Positions 1 to 10,835 of a stretch of 64,000 bases of DNA are shown one piece after another; within the stretch, counting starts at the first letter, position 1; each line of letters begins with the position of its first letter. The stretch is from Diplodia intermedia (Eukaryota; Ascomycota; Dothideomycetes; Botryosphaeriales; Botryosphaeriaceae). The stretch is taken from contig JAKEKT010000001.1 in NCBI GenBank assembly GCA_021495925.1, forward strand, positions 1,302,001 through 1,366,000, read 5' to 3'. A program made the translations under genes and the position numbers. The notes beneath the pieces are model-generated. The model was not told where the DNA came from. It made no database searches and worked only from the letters and a program-made list of their open reading frames with translations.

Positions 1-439
1 GAATTTTGGGCAACCCTCCAGCATGGAATTGCTCGACCGAGCAATCCGAGCGAATTTCGCTTTCAAGCATCACTCACGAGTCATTCCTCGTTTCTCAGGG
101 GGGTTTCTTTCTTGTCTTTTTTTGGATTTGATTTTGAATTTGACTATTTTTTTGGGATTACAAGAGAAGAGCTACATGTTAGGGAAGAAATGGAAGAGGT
201 ATCTGCGTAGAAAAATGATCCATCCCAAAAGACCAACAACACCTCGCCGAATGACGACCGCCGTCGCATTCCCCGCGAAAAGAAACAATGATAATAGGAA
301 TTGCCGATGATGCGAACCATAGTGCAATGCTCATCATCATGACCGCGTTAAACAACCATGCGTACGCCGTCTGCCTCTAAACCGCGCACTGTCTCTTGAA
401 TTTTTCGAATCTTTTTTTTTCTTTACCGGTGAGAGGCGT
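1..439. other. 3' flank of glycerol kinase gene
   Basis: No gene is supported here. The stretch is relatively AT-rich, with T tracts around positions 116-153 and 411-423 just beyond the glycerol kinase stop codon. These fit a fungal 3' UTR and polyadenylation region. A 95-codon open frame at 23-310 has no recognisable domain and is treated as chance. Confidence 0.5.
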
Positions 440-2341
440 CTAGAAGTCCTGGCCGTTCTCGTCGGTGTCTAGCCAGCCGCGACACATCTCGACGGCGCGG
501 CTCCACTTCTTGAACATCTTGGCACTCTCGTCCTTGGTGATGTTGGGCTCGAAGATGACACGATCTTTCTGGTTGATGTCCTTCAGCTCGTCGAACTCCT
601 TCCAGATGTCGACGGCGAAGCCTGCTGCGATGGCCGCGCCGAGAGCAGTGGTCTCGCGCATCGAGGGCCGGTTGACAGAGATGCCGATGATGTTGGCTTG
701 AGTCTGTCGAGAGTCGAATTAGTAACTGATCAGATCGCACGGGCTGCTGGATTTGGCTTACCTGCATGCAGAGCTCAGACTTGCTCATACCACCATCCAC
801 GGCCAGCTCCTCGAGCTTGTGCCCACTGTCCTTCTCCATGGCGTCGAGAATGGCCTTGGTCTGGAAGCAAGTCGCCTCGAGGGTGGCTCTCGCGATGTGT
901 CCACGCTGGGTGTGCTGCGTGATGCCGAAGATGGTTCCCTTGGCATCGTCGATCCAGTACGGCGCGAACAGGCCGGAGAAAGCGGTGACGAAGACGGTAC
1001 CGCCGTTGTTCTCCACGCTCGCGGCCAGCTCGCCGACCTTGTCCGAATCACGGATGAAGCCCAGGTTGTTCATAAGGAACTTCACACCAGAACCGGCCAC
1101 GGCGATACTACCCTCCAGCGCGTAGACGGGCTTCTTCGCACGACCGAAGTCGTACGCGACGGTAGCCAACAGGCCGTGTTTCGAGATGACGGGGGTCTCG
1201 CCGACGTTGTACAGCAAGAAGCAGCCGGTACCGTAGGTGTTCTTCGCGCTGCCCGGGTTGAAGCCTTGCTGGCCGACGAGCGCAGCGGACTGGTCACCCA
1301 AGCAACCGGCAATCTTGATGCCTTTGAGCGGGCCATCTCTAAGGCAGCCGAAGGCTGTTGCGCAGGACGAGGGGACAATCTTGGGGACGTGGAGCTTGCT
1401 TCTCTCGAGCTCGAAGAACTCAAACAGCATGTCGTCGTACTCGCGCGTCCACAGGTTCATGAACATGGTACGGGAGGCATTGGTGGCATCAGTCACAAAC
1501 ACGTTGTTTTCCTTACCGCCGTTCAGGTTGTACAGCAGCCACGTGTCGACGGTGCCAAAGGCAAGCTTGCCTGCATCGTAGGCCTGCTTCACAGCGGGCA
1601 CGTTGCGGACCAGCCAGACAAGCTTGACGGCCGAAGGGTAGGTCGACAGCGGCAGGCCGCAAAGCTCAGGCAGCGCATCGGAGCCCTCCTTGGCCTTGAA
1701 CTCACGCACCAGGTTCTTGACGCGGGTGTCGGGCCAGGCGATAGCGTTGTGCAGGGGCTCGCCGGTCTCAGCATCCCACACCAGGACCGTTTCTCTCTGG
1801 TTGGTGATTCCAACAGCCTTAATGTCCTCGATGTTGTGTCCCAACTTCACAAATTTCTTGGTCGCTTCGTCGATGCACTCCTTGACAGTCTGCACGAGCT
1901 CCCACGGGTCGTGTTCGTGCCACCTGCACAAGCCATCACATGTTAGCGCTCAGTCCCCCTGACGGCCCCACAAAACAACCTCGCTCCAGACTTTCTCCGA
2001 GCTTCGAAGAAAAAAAAAGTTGGAGAAGGTCGCCGAATGCGGAAAAAAACGATTGGATCAGGTTTGACTTACCCAGATTCCGGGTACTTCTGCGTAAACT
2101 CGATCTGGTGCATCGCGACCGGGGTGCCGGTGCCGTCGAAGATGATGAAACGCGAGCTCGTGGTGCCCTGATCAATGGAGCCAATGAAGAACTTCTCCAT
2201 GCGCTTCTCGTAGCTCTGGCTGCGCGGCATGCGCATGCTGCCTCGCCGTGCCCTGATCTCAGTGCCGGCCTTGTCCATGGGGGGGTTCGACGAGTCTTCG
2301 ACCGTCGGCAGATCCTTGTCGCTGACCACGGCGGCGGCCAT
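440..2341 (-). CDS. GUT1: Glycerol kinase (FGGY family)
   Basis: ATP-dependent glycerol kinase, making glycerol-3-phosphate as the first step of cytosolic glycerol use. Exons on the minus strand: 2341-2073, 1923-762, 703-440. The introns have GTAAGT/CAG and GTAAGC/CAG borders and restore one frame of 564 aa. Seen in sequence: the nucleotide-binding motif DQGTTSSR (about residues 57-64), an exon junction that rebuilds YPESGWHEHDP, the FGGY signature around GSAKNTYGTGCF, and GGMSKSELCMQ continuing across intron 2 into TQAN and RETTALGAA. The first 50 residues are a polar extension beyond the usual family start; later in-frame methionines (22, 36) could also initiate. The partner in the pathway, a mitochondrial glycerol-3-phosphate dehydrogenase, is not in the window. 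The Gpt2-like acyltransferase at 37 kb uses the same metabolite but is not linked to this gene. Confidence 0.96.
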
Positions 2342-3628
2342 TGTTGCTGGTATGTGTGTGGAGGGTGTGGAGGGGAGGGTGAGGGTGCAGTAGGCCGAGG
2401 TGGGATGGGGTTGTGACCGCGGCGAGAGGTGGGCGGCTTTATGGAGATTTCGTGATAGGGACGAGTTCTTCCGAGGTACACGCTCTGTGGCGGCTAGGGT
2501 GGGCGTGAGACGGAAAAATAGGACGCAGTGTTGGGGGTGCGCGTGCAGGTGCGGGCGATTTCGGAGTTGCGAGGAGAGGCGGCGCAGGAAATAGGGAGGT
2601 GCGGACGCCGGGTATCTGTTTTGGGAGGCAAATGGAAGAGGGTATACGGGATGATGGAGCAGAAAGTGCGAGCGAGCCGGCGGCCTTTTCAGTGCCAGAG
2701 GAAGGGGACAGGAGGAAATTGGGAGAGCCAGCGCGGCGTTGTCAGCAAGAAAAAGGCCAGGGCCGGTGGATTGTGCGTCAGCCGCTGGCGGCGATGGCTG
2801 CTGTGCGTTGCTATGATGTTAGAGCCCAGGCGCGTCTCCAGCGGGGCTCCCAGCTGAGCTACGCTTGGCTCGGGGTTGCGGGGCGCGGCGCGGAAAATGA
2901 GGGGCGAGAGGAAATCTCATTGCACGGCCGCCGCCGCACGTGAACACCAAGCGCGCGGCCCACCCACGGACCTGATATCACAGCCCCCGTCCAGCCGCCA
3001 CCCGGATCGCGGCCCCCCTGCGCCAGCGCGGCGGCCTCTGGGCTGCCATTGCTCGATCCAGCGATCCCCAACGCTCGCAGGAGGCTCGGCGCTGCCTGCC
3101 ACGTCCTAGCGACACGCCCTAGCGACACCCCGTACCGGCCGCCGCGCAGCGCCTACCCGGTGGGGCTGCAGCTGTGGCAGGTTTGCCGACGATCCAGGCA
3201 CGCGGAGCGGCGGGCTGCGGATGCGAACCGCGCAAGCTGCCGGCCCATAAAAAACCAAGCATGCGGACAGAAAAACGGGTCTGGAAGATGAGCAGAAGCC
3301 CAGGTGGCATTATTAGAAATTTCGCCGAAGGGCGAGAAGCTGCCAAACTATCGAAAACTCGCCAAACTGCATGTCCGTTGTGCGCCCGCCGCTTCCAGAT
3401 CGCGCTCCCCAACCGCGCATGCCCCGTCTCCATCCCACTGCTCCATGCGGCTCCCAACGACACGTCGCAGCGCACCCCTGCCCCACGATATCGGCCCTCT
3501 CGTACCGGCCACGCCGCCCACAGCGCGGGCCTCCGCATTGCCTAAAAATTGCCTAAAGATTGCGCCAAGACGCCCAGAACACCCTGTGCCAGCTAAGCAG
3601 CATCTCCCAACAGTCCATCACCTTCCCC
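2342..3628. other. Intergenic, upstream of glycerol kinase
   Basis: GC-rich stretch between the glycerol kinase start and the stop of the next minus-strand gene. Overlapping open frames occur on both strands but have no recognisable domain, as expected for GC-rich DNA. It should contain the glycerol kinase promoter. I see no RNA gene or repeat. Confidence 0.4.
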
Positions 3629-4814
3629 TCACAGACCCGACTTGATCTCGACATCCCCACCCGGGATCTGCGCGTCGCTGTCTCCCTCCTCACGAGCCAC
3701 GACAGCCGCCCTCCGTGCGCCCTCCTCCTTCTCCAGGGCCTCCTCCGCACCCTCCCTGAGCTGCATCACGCGATCAACAGGGTTTGGCAGCTTGCCGACA
3801 TTCTCCACTATCTGGCCCCTGCCGATGAGACTGACCACAATGCTGGCGCCGACGATGAAGGTCAGCACGAACCGATACGTGCCATACCACGGCGGCGTCC
3901 ACCCGCGGACCGTCGCGCGCGTATCCGCATAGTACAGGAAGTTGAACGCCATGAACTGCGCAATCAGCGCGTACTCGACCGGGAGAAGGATCGTCGGCCA
4001 CGCGACCGCGGGTGCCGCAACACCAATGGCATATCGTGGGTAGCCCTGGTAGCCCCCATAGCCGGCCCATTCGAGCCCCCAATGGATCGCTCCGAGAAAG
4101 GAGATGATCTAGTTCGGGCATCAGCGTCTTGTCTCGGAGAATAACAGGAGATTACCTACCACTGCTCCGTAGCCGACCTGCAGCGGCTCGAGAATGTGCA
4201 GAAGCGTCTCCGCAGTGTGCTGAGACAAGAACGTGCTGGCGCCCGCTGCCGCATGGTTAACCTCGTAGGCACATGCGACGGTCGATAGGGATGTCCCCAG
4301 GTAGGGAAGGACACCGGCCAGGCCAAGAACGTATGCCTGCCGCGGGACTTCGGTGAGGGAGAAGGTTTCTTTGACGGTTGCCTGGTACATGTTAGCCCAC
4401 GCCCCTATATAAACTTTCCTCTGGTGTTGTACGTACCACATCCTGCCTGATGCCCTTCATCATATCCTGTTCCTTCTCTGGCTCCGGCGTGCCGACCTCG
4501 CCAAACACGGGGTGGATTGACGATGTCGTCGACACCAGCTCAGGTTCAGGCTTGAGCTTCTGCTGTGCGACTTGTTGCTCTGCCTTGGTGTCGGGCTTGT
4601 CCCATTGGGTTGATGCATATCGCTGGCGCTGCATCAGCGCTGCCGACAGGGGCCTCTGCGGCGCGGTAGCTGCGGCTTGCGGGCGCTTGCCGTTGCTCAG
4701 CGTGCACAGTCTAGAGGCGAGGGCAGACTTGTTGCCAGCAGCACTGAGCGACGTGCGCGCATTGGCAGCGCTCAGCGAGCGCAGGATAGCGCGCGAAGCG
4801 GGGGTGCGCAGCAT
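3629..4814 (-). CDS. Mitochondrial inner-membrane protein, DUF3429/TMEM69-like
   Basis: Exons on the minus strand: 4814-4437, 4381-4160, 4108-3629 (359 aa). The introns are 55 and 51 bp with GTACGT/CAG and GTAGGT/TAG borders. The chosen start (MLRTPASRAILRSL) gives a basic, Ser/Ala-rich presequence typical of mitochondrial import; an in-frame ATG nine codons upstream is possible but would mask it. After a polar linker come about four hydrophobic segments. The region with VPRQAYVLGLAGVLPYL, IHWGLEWAGYGG and WPTILLP matches my memory of DUF3429 (PF11911), found in fungal mitochondrial inner-membrane proteins and animal TMEM69. A charged tail (EEALEKEEGARRAAV) follows the last membrane segment. 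The molecular function of the family is unknown to me. Confidence 0.85.
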
Positions 4815-7200
4815 TGCGAAAGACGAAGTGCCGTAGACCAATCAAGCTATGGCGGGTAAGCAGTTCACGGAAAGGATGTTCACGGCGGTCAGCGGATAGA
4901 CAAGGGCGACAGTGTGTGAGGCGTGGTTCCTTCGCAGCCAGCAGCAACGGTGAGAAGCAAGAAGTAAAACGGCGTGCGAATCTTAACGGCCAAGACAGCG
5001 GAGTTGGACAGCTGTGACGTTGGCTACCAGGTTGCGGCAGCCGGCAGCCGCGCAGAATGCGGAGATGCGAAGGGAGGCCATAGCTCCGCGGCGCTACGTC
5101 ATCGCTAGCGAAGGCGCACAATCCGGCTGCCGGCAGGGGGAAAGCGCCGGGGATCACTGAAGTCAAGCTTTTGCGCTCTTCCAGTGTTTCGGGCGAAGTC
5201 GGCTCCACATCTGTTGGATCATGATTCCCTAGCCCTGGCCCCGTGCAGCCGCAGGTTATTCCAGGATCTGTGGATGCGCAGCACGTCAGCCTTGTGGAGT
5301 CCTCTAAATCAACGTCACTCTGACCTCGGCGAGCCGCCGAAACAGGGTCTGCACCAGATCTGCCATCTCTGATGAAATGCGACTTCCAACATCCAATTGC
5401 CGGTGTCGAGTCCGCCTCCGGTCCGACTTAACCGACACATGACGAAATTGATCCCGCTACACCTGCCCGAACTTCCCTTGCCGCACGCTCCCACGGCTTC
5501 TTCTACGCGAGATCAGAGCCGCATAGCACGGTGATGGGACTACCCCAGGATCTGATGGATCCCTCACTGTCTTGAGTCTGACGTATGCTACGCGTCAAAG
5601 CCCTTCCTCGGCCGTGTTTGGACCCTTCCCCTACACCGACTTCCAGATTAAGGTCCTTGGTCCTTGCCAATCGAAGATGCAATTCTCAACATCTCGATGG
5701 CAAGGAGAAGGCGCAAATGATTAGCGATGCGACAACGAAGGCCACTGTGATCAGGTCTTGGGGACCAACGTCCTGGGCCCAGTTATGCGATGCACAGATT
5801 CGTGAGACATCCAACTGGTATTTCCTCGGTTGAAGTGATCTGTCAGCGTGACATTATTCCATGGGACAATCAGCCACACGCCGGAGGATATCCCGATCAT
5901 TTTCTTATTGGATATCGTATAACCTGTGCATCGCATAACTTGGTACAGCCCGCTGGCAAACACCCTTCTGCCTTCTCAAAACTACGAATAGCACTTTGTT
6001 CACCTCAGTCTCTGGGCTCGATGTCTACGTCTGCTTGTTGGTAGCACAGCAGGTGACAAAGTAATTGGGCCTACCCGAATCCTCTCAAAGATATTGCACC
6101 ATACCTACAAGTAGTTGGTTCCAGGTTCCGGACCTTGATGTGAGTCTTAAATACGCGCAAATGCGTCCGGATCTTGGATCCAACTACCTATGTATCAAGG
6201 GTAGTAGCGTCGTCTGGAGCTTAGAGGGCCCGATTCTTCTGTCACCTATTGGGGTAGTGTCCTCAACTTCCTACGGAGGTGATGGTTTACGAGGTAACAA
6301 GGTCGAGGTTCTTGAAGCTCTTGTCTGGATGCTTATTTCGGAATACATGCTCTGCGTCTATGTCGGCTTTGTCTGTTTACTACGAATTCTTCGCAATTAT
6401 ACCTTGCTAAATACACTCGACTCGACTCCTTTGGCGGTCATACATCTTACCCAGACGTCTCTCCGACGACCATAAGTCAAGGCCAGCATGGAAGCCGGAC
6501 ATCGAACAACCAAATCGCGGGGCATCCGCTTGAAAGCACTCAAGGCGGGCCAATGGGGTGCGGCCCGGAAAAGCCTCCACAGCGCGAACCTGCATAGTAC
6601 ATCAACCCGTGCCCGAATCCTAGACCAATCAGGGGCGAATATCGAGGCAGGAACATCGACAACAGCTGGAAAAGGTATTGTCTAGCCGTTTTTTGGTCGC
6701 AATATGTCGTGAGTCGATCTCCTCGTGTCTTTTTGGAAAGCATGGAAGAGTAAATATTGTGCTAGTTAGTCACAGCGAATCATGTGCGATTGTAAACATT
6801 ACACACGGAATGAACTCTTGACAGACAATGCCATTAGAAGAGTGCTAGATTCTGACTGAAAGGCAAGCCACGCAGTAATTGGGCAGACTTTCTGGGCATG
6901 AAAATCAAACAGTCAGGACGACTACTCAGCTACTCAGACGGAGTGAACAGATCACGTATCGATTATTTCAACTAAATTCTGTTCAAATACGTTCAAAGCA
7001 ATCATTTTGCATCCAAAATAGTACACAGCAGCGAGTGAATACCAGCCCGCCAACACGCTATAAGAGCCGACGTACGCTCCACTCCAGCAATTTTAACATA
7101 GACCAGCCATTTCGTCAAACCAGTGTGACCTTCCGCTCATCATCCCGCCATACGTTTTCCCTCCTCATTTCAGCCAAGCCTTTTCATGCGTGCCTGGAGC
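4815..7200. other. Gene-poor intergenic region with one 83-bp palindrome
   Basis: The first part is upstream of the DUF3429 gene. Beyond about 5.2 kb the DNA becomes more AT-rich and holds only short frames without domains. An 83-bp palindromic element lies at 6108-6190. No tRNA cloverleaf or transposase frame was seen. Confidence 0.45.
6108..6190. repeat. 83-bp palindromic MITE-like element, copy 1
   Basis: Imperfect palindrome. The left arm reads GTAGTTGGTTCCAGGTTCC and the right arm, reverse-complemented, reads GTAGTTGGATCCAAGATCC; both lead inward to CCGGAC and a short AT-rich centre. It aligns base for base with the copies at 13921, 19431 and 19729, all 83 bp long. It has no coding capacity. 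The left end is the most diverged of the four copies, so a clear target duplication cannot be called. Confidence 0.7.
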
Positions 7201-8409
7201 TTATTTCCTGCCCCTAGGCTTCACGGCCAAGTTCGCTCTTGCTCCGATGGCGACCTTGTGCACACCATCCCGCTTCAGCCACACAGAGCTGGTGCCCGTT
7301 ACCACCGCGATGAGCTCGTTGGCGACGCGCATAGCGAAGGCGCCTTTGCCGCTGGTCGTGTTGCGCCGCTTGGACGCCGACTCGAGGATCCACTCGACGG
7401 CCTTGCGCCGCCGCTGCCGCAGGCCCAGCGGCACCGGGATCTGTAGCGCCACGCCGCCGCCGGCGGCGCCGCGCTGGGAACGGATGCGCAGGAGCGGTGC
7501 GACCGAGTCGATGGCGAGGGTGAGGTAGAGGACGGGGTTGAGGGGAAGGTGGGACGGTGGCGGGGCGCCAGGGAGGAGGGGTCGCTGGGGGTTGATGGCC
7601 GGGGGCGGAGAGGTGCGGAGGTGGTTGAGGATGAGCGCCATGTTCTGTTGTTCAAGGAGATAAAGGTCAGCGACTTTATTGTCGGAACACAGCAGTTTAT
7701 CTATTGGTGGCGGCTGTCGTCTGAACACAGCAATATATCTATTCGTGGGCGAGACGTACACGTTGCGCGACACTCTTCTTGCCATGCTCCATGAGGAGAT
7801 TCGTCACCTGCTCGACGACCGGGTCGTAGCGACTCTTGAGTCTGTTCTCCGCGGGCATAGGGAAAGACACGAGACCGAATTTCACACCCTCGGCGCTCAA
7901 TGCTGTGGAGACCGGTCCCGGAGTCATTTCCACCTGTTCCTGGCGGCGAATGGCGGAGGTCGAATAAGAGCGGCTGCCCTTCGGTCCTGACGAATTCTTG
8001 AGGCTGTCCCGCATGACCTTTGGGAGGTGCTTCTGTGCCTCCTTGTCATTTTTGACGTACTGCGTAGAGTGTTAGCCAGACATTCTGCCGCGCCAATCGC
8101 ATCCAACGCGGAGTGTGTCCTGCTCAACACCGATCGTACCTCGTCGACCGGGGTTCCTTGTTCCACCTCCGGGGCAGGCATCTTTCGCATCTTCGCCATA
8201 GCCGCCGCTTCTTCGGTAACGTGAGGTAGGGTCTCGGTGTTCGGTCCCTTCTTGTCCTGCGACTCAGGTAGATCTTTGTCGGTTGCGTCGTCGGCGTAAC
8301 ATCTTTTGCCCGCGCGCGGAGCGGCAACGGCGCGCCATTGAGGCGCAGCAGGCCTTGGGCGGAAGGCGAGCGATCTCGAAGCCGGAAGCAAACTGGGTCT
8401 CGGAGGCAT
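7201..8409 (-). CDS. RSM7: Mitochondrial small-subunit ribosomal protein uS7m
   Basis: Exons on the minus strand: 8409-8140, 8059-7760, 7644-7201 (337 aa); introns of 80 and 115 bp have GTACGA/CAG and GTACGT/CAG borders. The first 90 residues are rich in Arg, Ala and Pro (MPPRPSLLPASRSLAFRPRP), as for a mitochondrial presequence. The uS7 core begins near VTNLLMEHGKKSVAQ, continues across intron 2 into NMALILNHLRT, and ends with the basic block GLRQRRRKAVEWILESA and a lysine/arginine-rich C-terminus. uS7 proteins bind the 3' major domain of small-subunit rRNA and nucleate head assembly. The length exceeds bacterial S7 because of the presequence and a proline-rich insert (INPQRPLLPGAPPPSHLP). 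The neighbouring genes are unrelated. Confidence 0.88.
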
Positions 8410-8957
8410 GGTGGGCGGTGTCGTGGGAGAGTGGCAGATCTGGAGCTCGAAGTTTGGGTGTATGCCCGCGATCGATGGCGCGTCGGCGATTCGATCTTCC
8501 GCCGGCGGGCGGAAAACCCTGCCCCAGGCATCCCTCCTTCACGCCATCTCACTCTTCACATCTACATACCCTGGCAGCACTGCAGTGGAATGGCAGATGG
8601 CGAATTTCGTTTCTACAGCGTCTATGCTGACAAAAGTGCGTTACAGCATCACAGTAGCCCATAAGAATGTCGTTCAAGAAGAGCACTCCGTATGCCGCTC
8701 ATGCAGAAGAATATCCCCGCCCGAGACCCGATGCCAGAAGACGCAAAGACGACAAGAGAGGGAAGAATGTTTTCCAGTGCGCCAAAACAAGAATCACGAA
8801 CGCCATTGCCCCGGCAGCAAAGCAATCCGAAAGAAAACTCCCATCCGAAGAAAGGAAAGGGATACCAGAGACCAAAGAACTCCTCTTTCCGTTACTCCGT
8901 GCGCCACTGCAAATGCTGCAAGAACGCCGTACTGTTGCACCGTGGCGCCGCTTTGAG
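8410..8957. other. Intergenic, upstream of uS7m
   Basis: Spacer between the uS7m start and the stop of the next minus-strand gene. It must hold the uS7m promoter and the 3' end of the neighbour. The overlapping plus-strand frames here show no domain. No repeat or RNA gene seen. Confidence 0.4.
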
Positions 8958-10835
8958 TTATGAGGAGTTGCCTTCAATCACGAGGATTCTTTCACTCGGT
9001 CCGTAGAGGAGACCCATCACCTTGGTCTTCTGTCGCTCCCGTACGCCGTGGAGGTACTCGTAGGTGCCATCGAGGCCTCTGATCTGGTCTTCGATCGCAA
9101 GCGTGCTCGACTCGTTGCTCCTCAGCAGCGGGCTGATCAGCCGTTTCCTGAGCATCTCGAGATTGCTCTTGAGCTGCTGCAGCTTGGCGCGATGGTCACC
9201 GAGTGCACCTTTATTGAGCAGGGTGCGGGCGCGTAGGGAGGCCAGGAGTTGTCGGTTCTTCTCGTACTTGCGCAAGCGAGAGGCATTGGCACCCATGAGG
9301 CGTGTCCACAGACTCGACAGCAGATCGCCTTCCTCGCGCTCTTGCTGATCTGTTTCGCGAAGCACGGTGCGTTGGAGATTGAGGAACTGGCGATCAATTG
9401 ATTCGTACAGGCTGAACAGGGCAGTGGAGGCAGTGAGTTCGTTGTTAATACTCTCCTCGAGCACGTTAAGGAATTCATTGAATGTTCGTTGCAGGGTTGC
9501 CTTGGTGCGCTGGGGGCTTGTCTGGCCGAACAGCTCCCTGACGACCTTTCCGACAGCCGTAGGTGCGCCAGACGACGTTTCGAGAAGGCCCACTCGGCTC
9601 AAGAATCGATGCATATTGCCGAAGACTGACGACAGCGAACTGTCGGGAACCGTCTGGATATGCGCCAGCTCGCGCTTCGCCCAGTCCATGACTATGAGGA
9701 TACTACTTAGTGTCAGCGTCACCGGCCTTGGACTCAGCCAGACTGTGCGACTAATATACCTATCGACATCCCCGTCCACGTTTGCAAAGAACTTGGTCAA
9801 TTCTACCGAGAGGGTTTTCAGGCTTTCGCTCAGCTCGTCGAGCTCCTTAACTATAATCGGCGCCGAGGTCATGTTTGTCAGACGCACGCTTTCTCCTAGA
9901 TCCCAAACCGCGACACCCGTCTCTTGCAAGTCTCCTATTTGCGACACTCCATTTTCGCTGTAGTAGATGAACGGCTCGAACGCCTTTGCGAGGCCCGCAA
10001 CCTTCACGAGATCCGGAACGTGGCCCGCCGACGGCGGCTGCAGGAGGAGGCGCAGACTGAAAATCGACAATAGACCCACAAGAACGGAAATCAGAGTCGA
10101 CGTCCGGGACTTGGCAACCATCGAGAAGTTGTCGCTCAGCCACGAATACGCAGCCTCGTAAGGCTCGGTGCGGTGCTGTACCTCGGCGCGCAGCGCGAGA
10201 CGGATATCTGCTGCATTTAGCGCATGCGATTGGGCGTTGCGCGCCCCATACATACAGTTGTTGGCATGCGCGGCCGCCGTCGCCGAGAGACCCTGCTGCG
10301 GCGGCGCAGAGCCATCTTTGCTCTTCTCCCTGTCGCGAGGCGCCAGCGCACGGTGTGGCGTCTCCTCAGTGTACTGGTCCTTCTCTTTCTTGACGCGCGC
10401 ATCCCACGGGAGGTCGCGCTCGGGGCTGGTGCGCGGCGTCTGTTTCAGCGGACTCATGGGCAGCGGCACGTTCGCCGGCATGAACGCGTCGCCTTCGCCG
10501 GCACTCTCGTACGGTGGACTGGTCTCGCGCGACCGCGACGGGCTATCGGGCGACAGATGTTGGTGGTGGTGTCGGTACCAACCGCTACCGGCTTTGCGCC
10601 AGGCGGGCGGCGACCACGGGCCGGCGCTGTCCGTCTCCTCGGTCTCCGACTCCTCGGAGCGAAAGCCTGAGTGGGTGGAGGGGATGCCGAAGAAAGGCGA
10701 CCGGCTCGCGCGATGATGCGCGGCGTCCAGATCGTAGCAGTCGTCGATGGAGCCAGCCAGCGATGGTCGGCTAGCCAGAAGATCCTCCAGGTCCTCACTT
10801 TTGAGGGCAGTCATACTGCCGCGTTCGTAAAGCAT
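8958..10835 (-). CDS. Unrecognised single-pass membrane protein with helical C-terminus
   Basis: Open throughout from ATG at 10835, with a second ATG seven codons later. A 54-bp in-frame stretch (9706-9759) has donor GTATAT, a CTGAC branch-like site and an AAG acceptor, so it is probably an intron; exons 10835-9760 and 9705-8958 give 607 aa, against 625 if it is read through. Residues 1-240 are polar and Pro/Ser/Arg-rich, so probably disordered. Residues about 247-266 (TLISVLVGLLSIFSLRLLL) form one membrane segment. The rest is mainly charged helix with coiled-coil character (KLQQLKSNLEMLRKRL), suggesting a cytosolic or lumenal helical bundle. I do not recognise the family. The length and topology suggest an organelle-envelope or ER protein, but that is only inference. 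Confidence 0.75.
   Translation of the reverse strand: MLYERGSMTALKSEDLEDLLASRPSLAGSIDDCYDLDAAHHRASRSPFFGIPSTHSGFRSEESETEETDSAGPWSPPAWRKAGSGWYRHHHQHLSPDSPSRSRETSPPYESAGEGDAFMPANVPLPMSPLKQTPRTSPERDLPWDARVKKEKDQYTEETPHRALAPRDREKSKDGSAPPQQGLSATAAAHANNCMYGARNAQSHALNAADIRLALRAEVQHRTEPYEAAYSWLSDNFSMVAKSRTSTLISVLVGLLSIFSLRLLLQPPSAGHVPDLVKVAGLAKAFEPFIYYSENGVSQIGDLQETGVAVWDLGESVRLTNMTSAPIIVKELDELSESLKTLSVELTKFFANVDGDVDRYISRTVWLSPRPVTLTLSSILIVMDWAKRELAHIQTVPDSSLSSVFGNMHRFLSRVGLLETSSGAPTAVGKVVRELFGQTSPQRTKATLQRTFNEFLNVLEESINNELTASTALFSLYESIDRQFLNLQRTVLRETDQQEREEGDLLSSLWTRLMGANASRLRKYEKNRQLLASLRARTLLNKGALGDHRAKLQQLKSNLEMLRKRLISPLLRSNESSTLAIEDQIRGLDGTYEYLHGVRERQKTKVMGLLYGPSERILVIEGNSS

Noticed and set aside
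23..310. 95-codon plus-strand frame at the left edge
   Set aside because: No domain; AT-rich 3' flank of the glycerol kinase gene.
753..1946. 397-codon plus-strand open frame
   Set aside because: Antisense shadow of the glycerol kinase gene; no domain, and the minus-strand model is complete.
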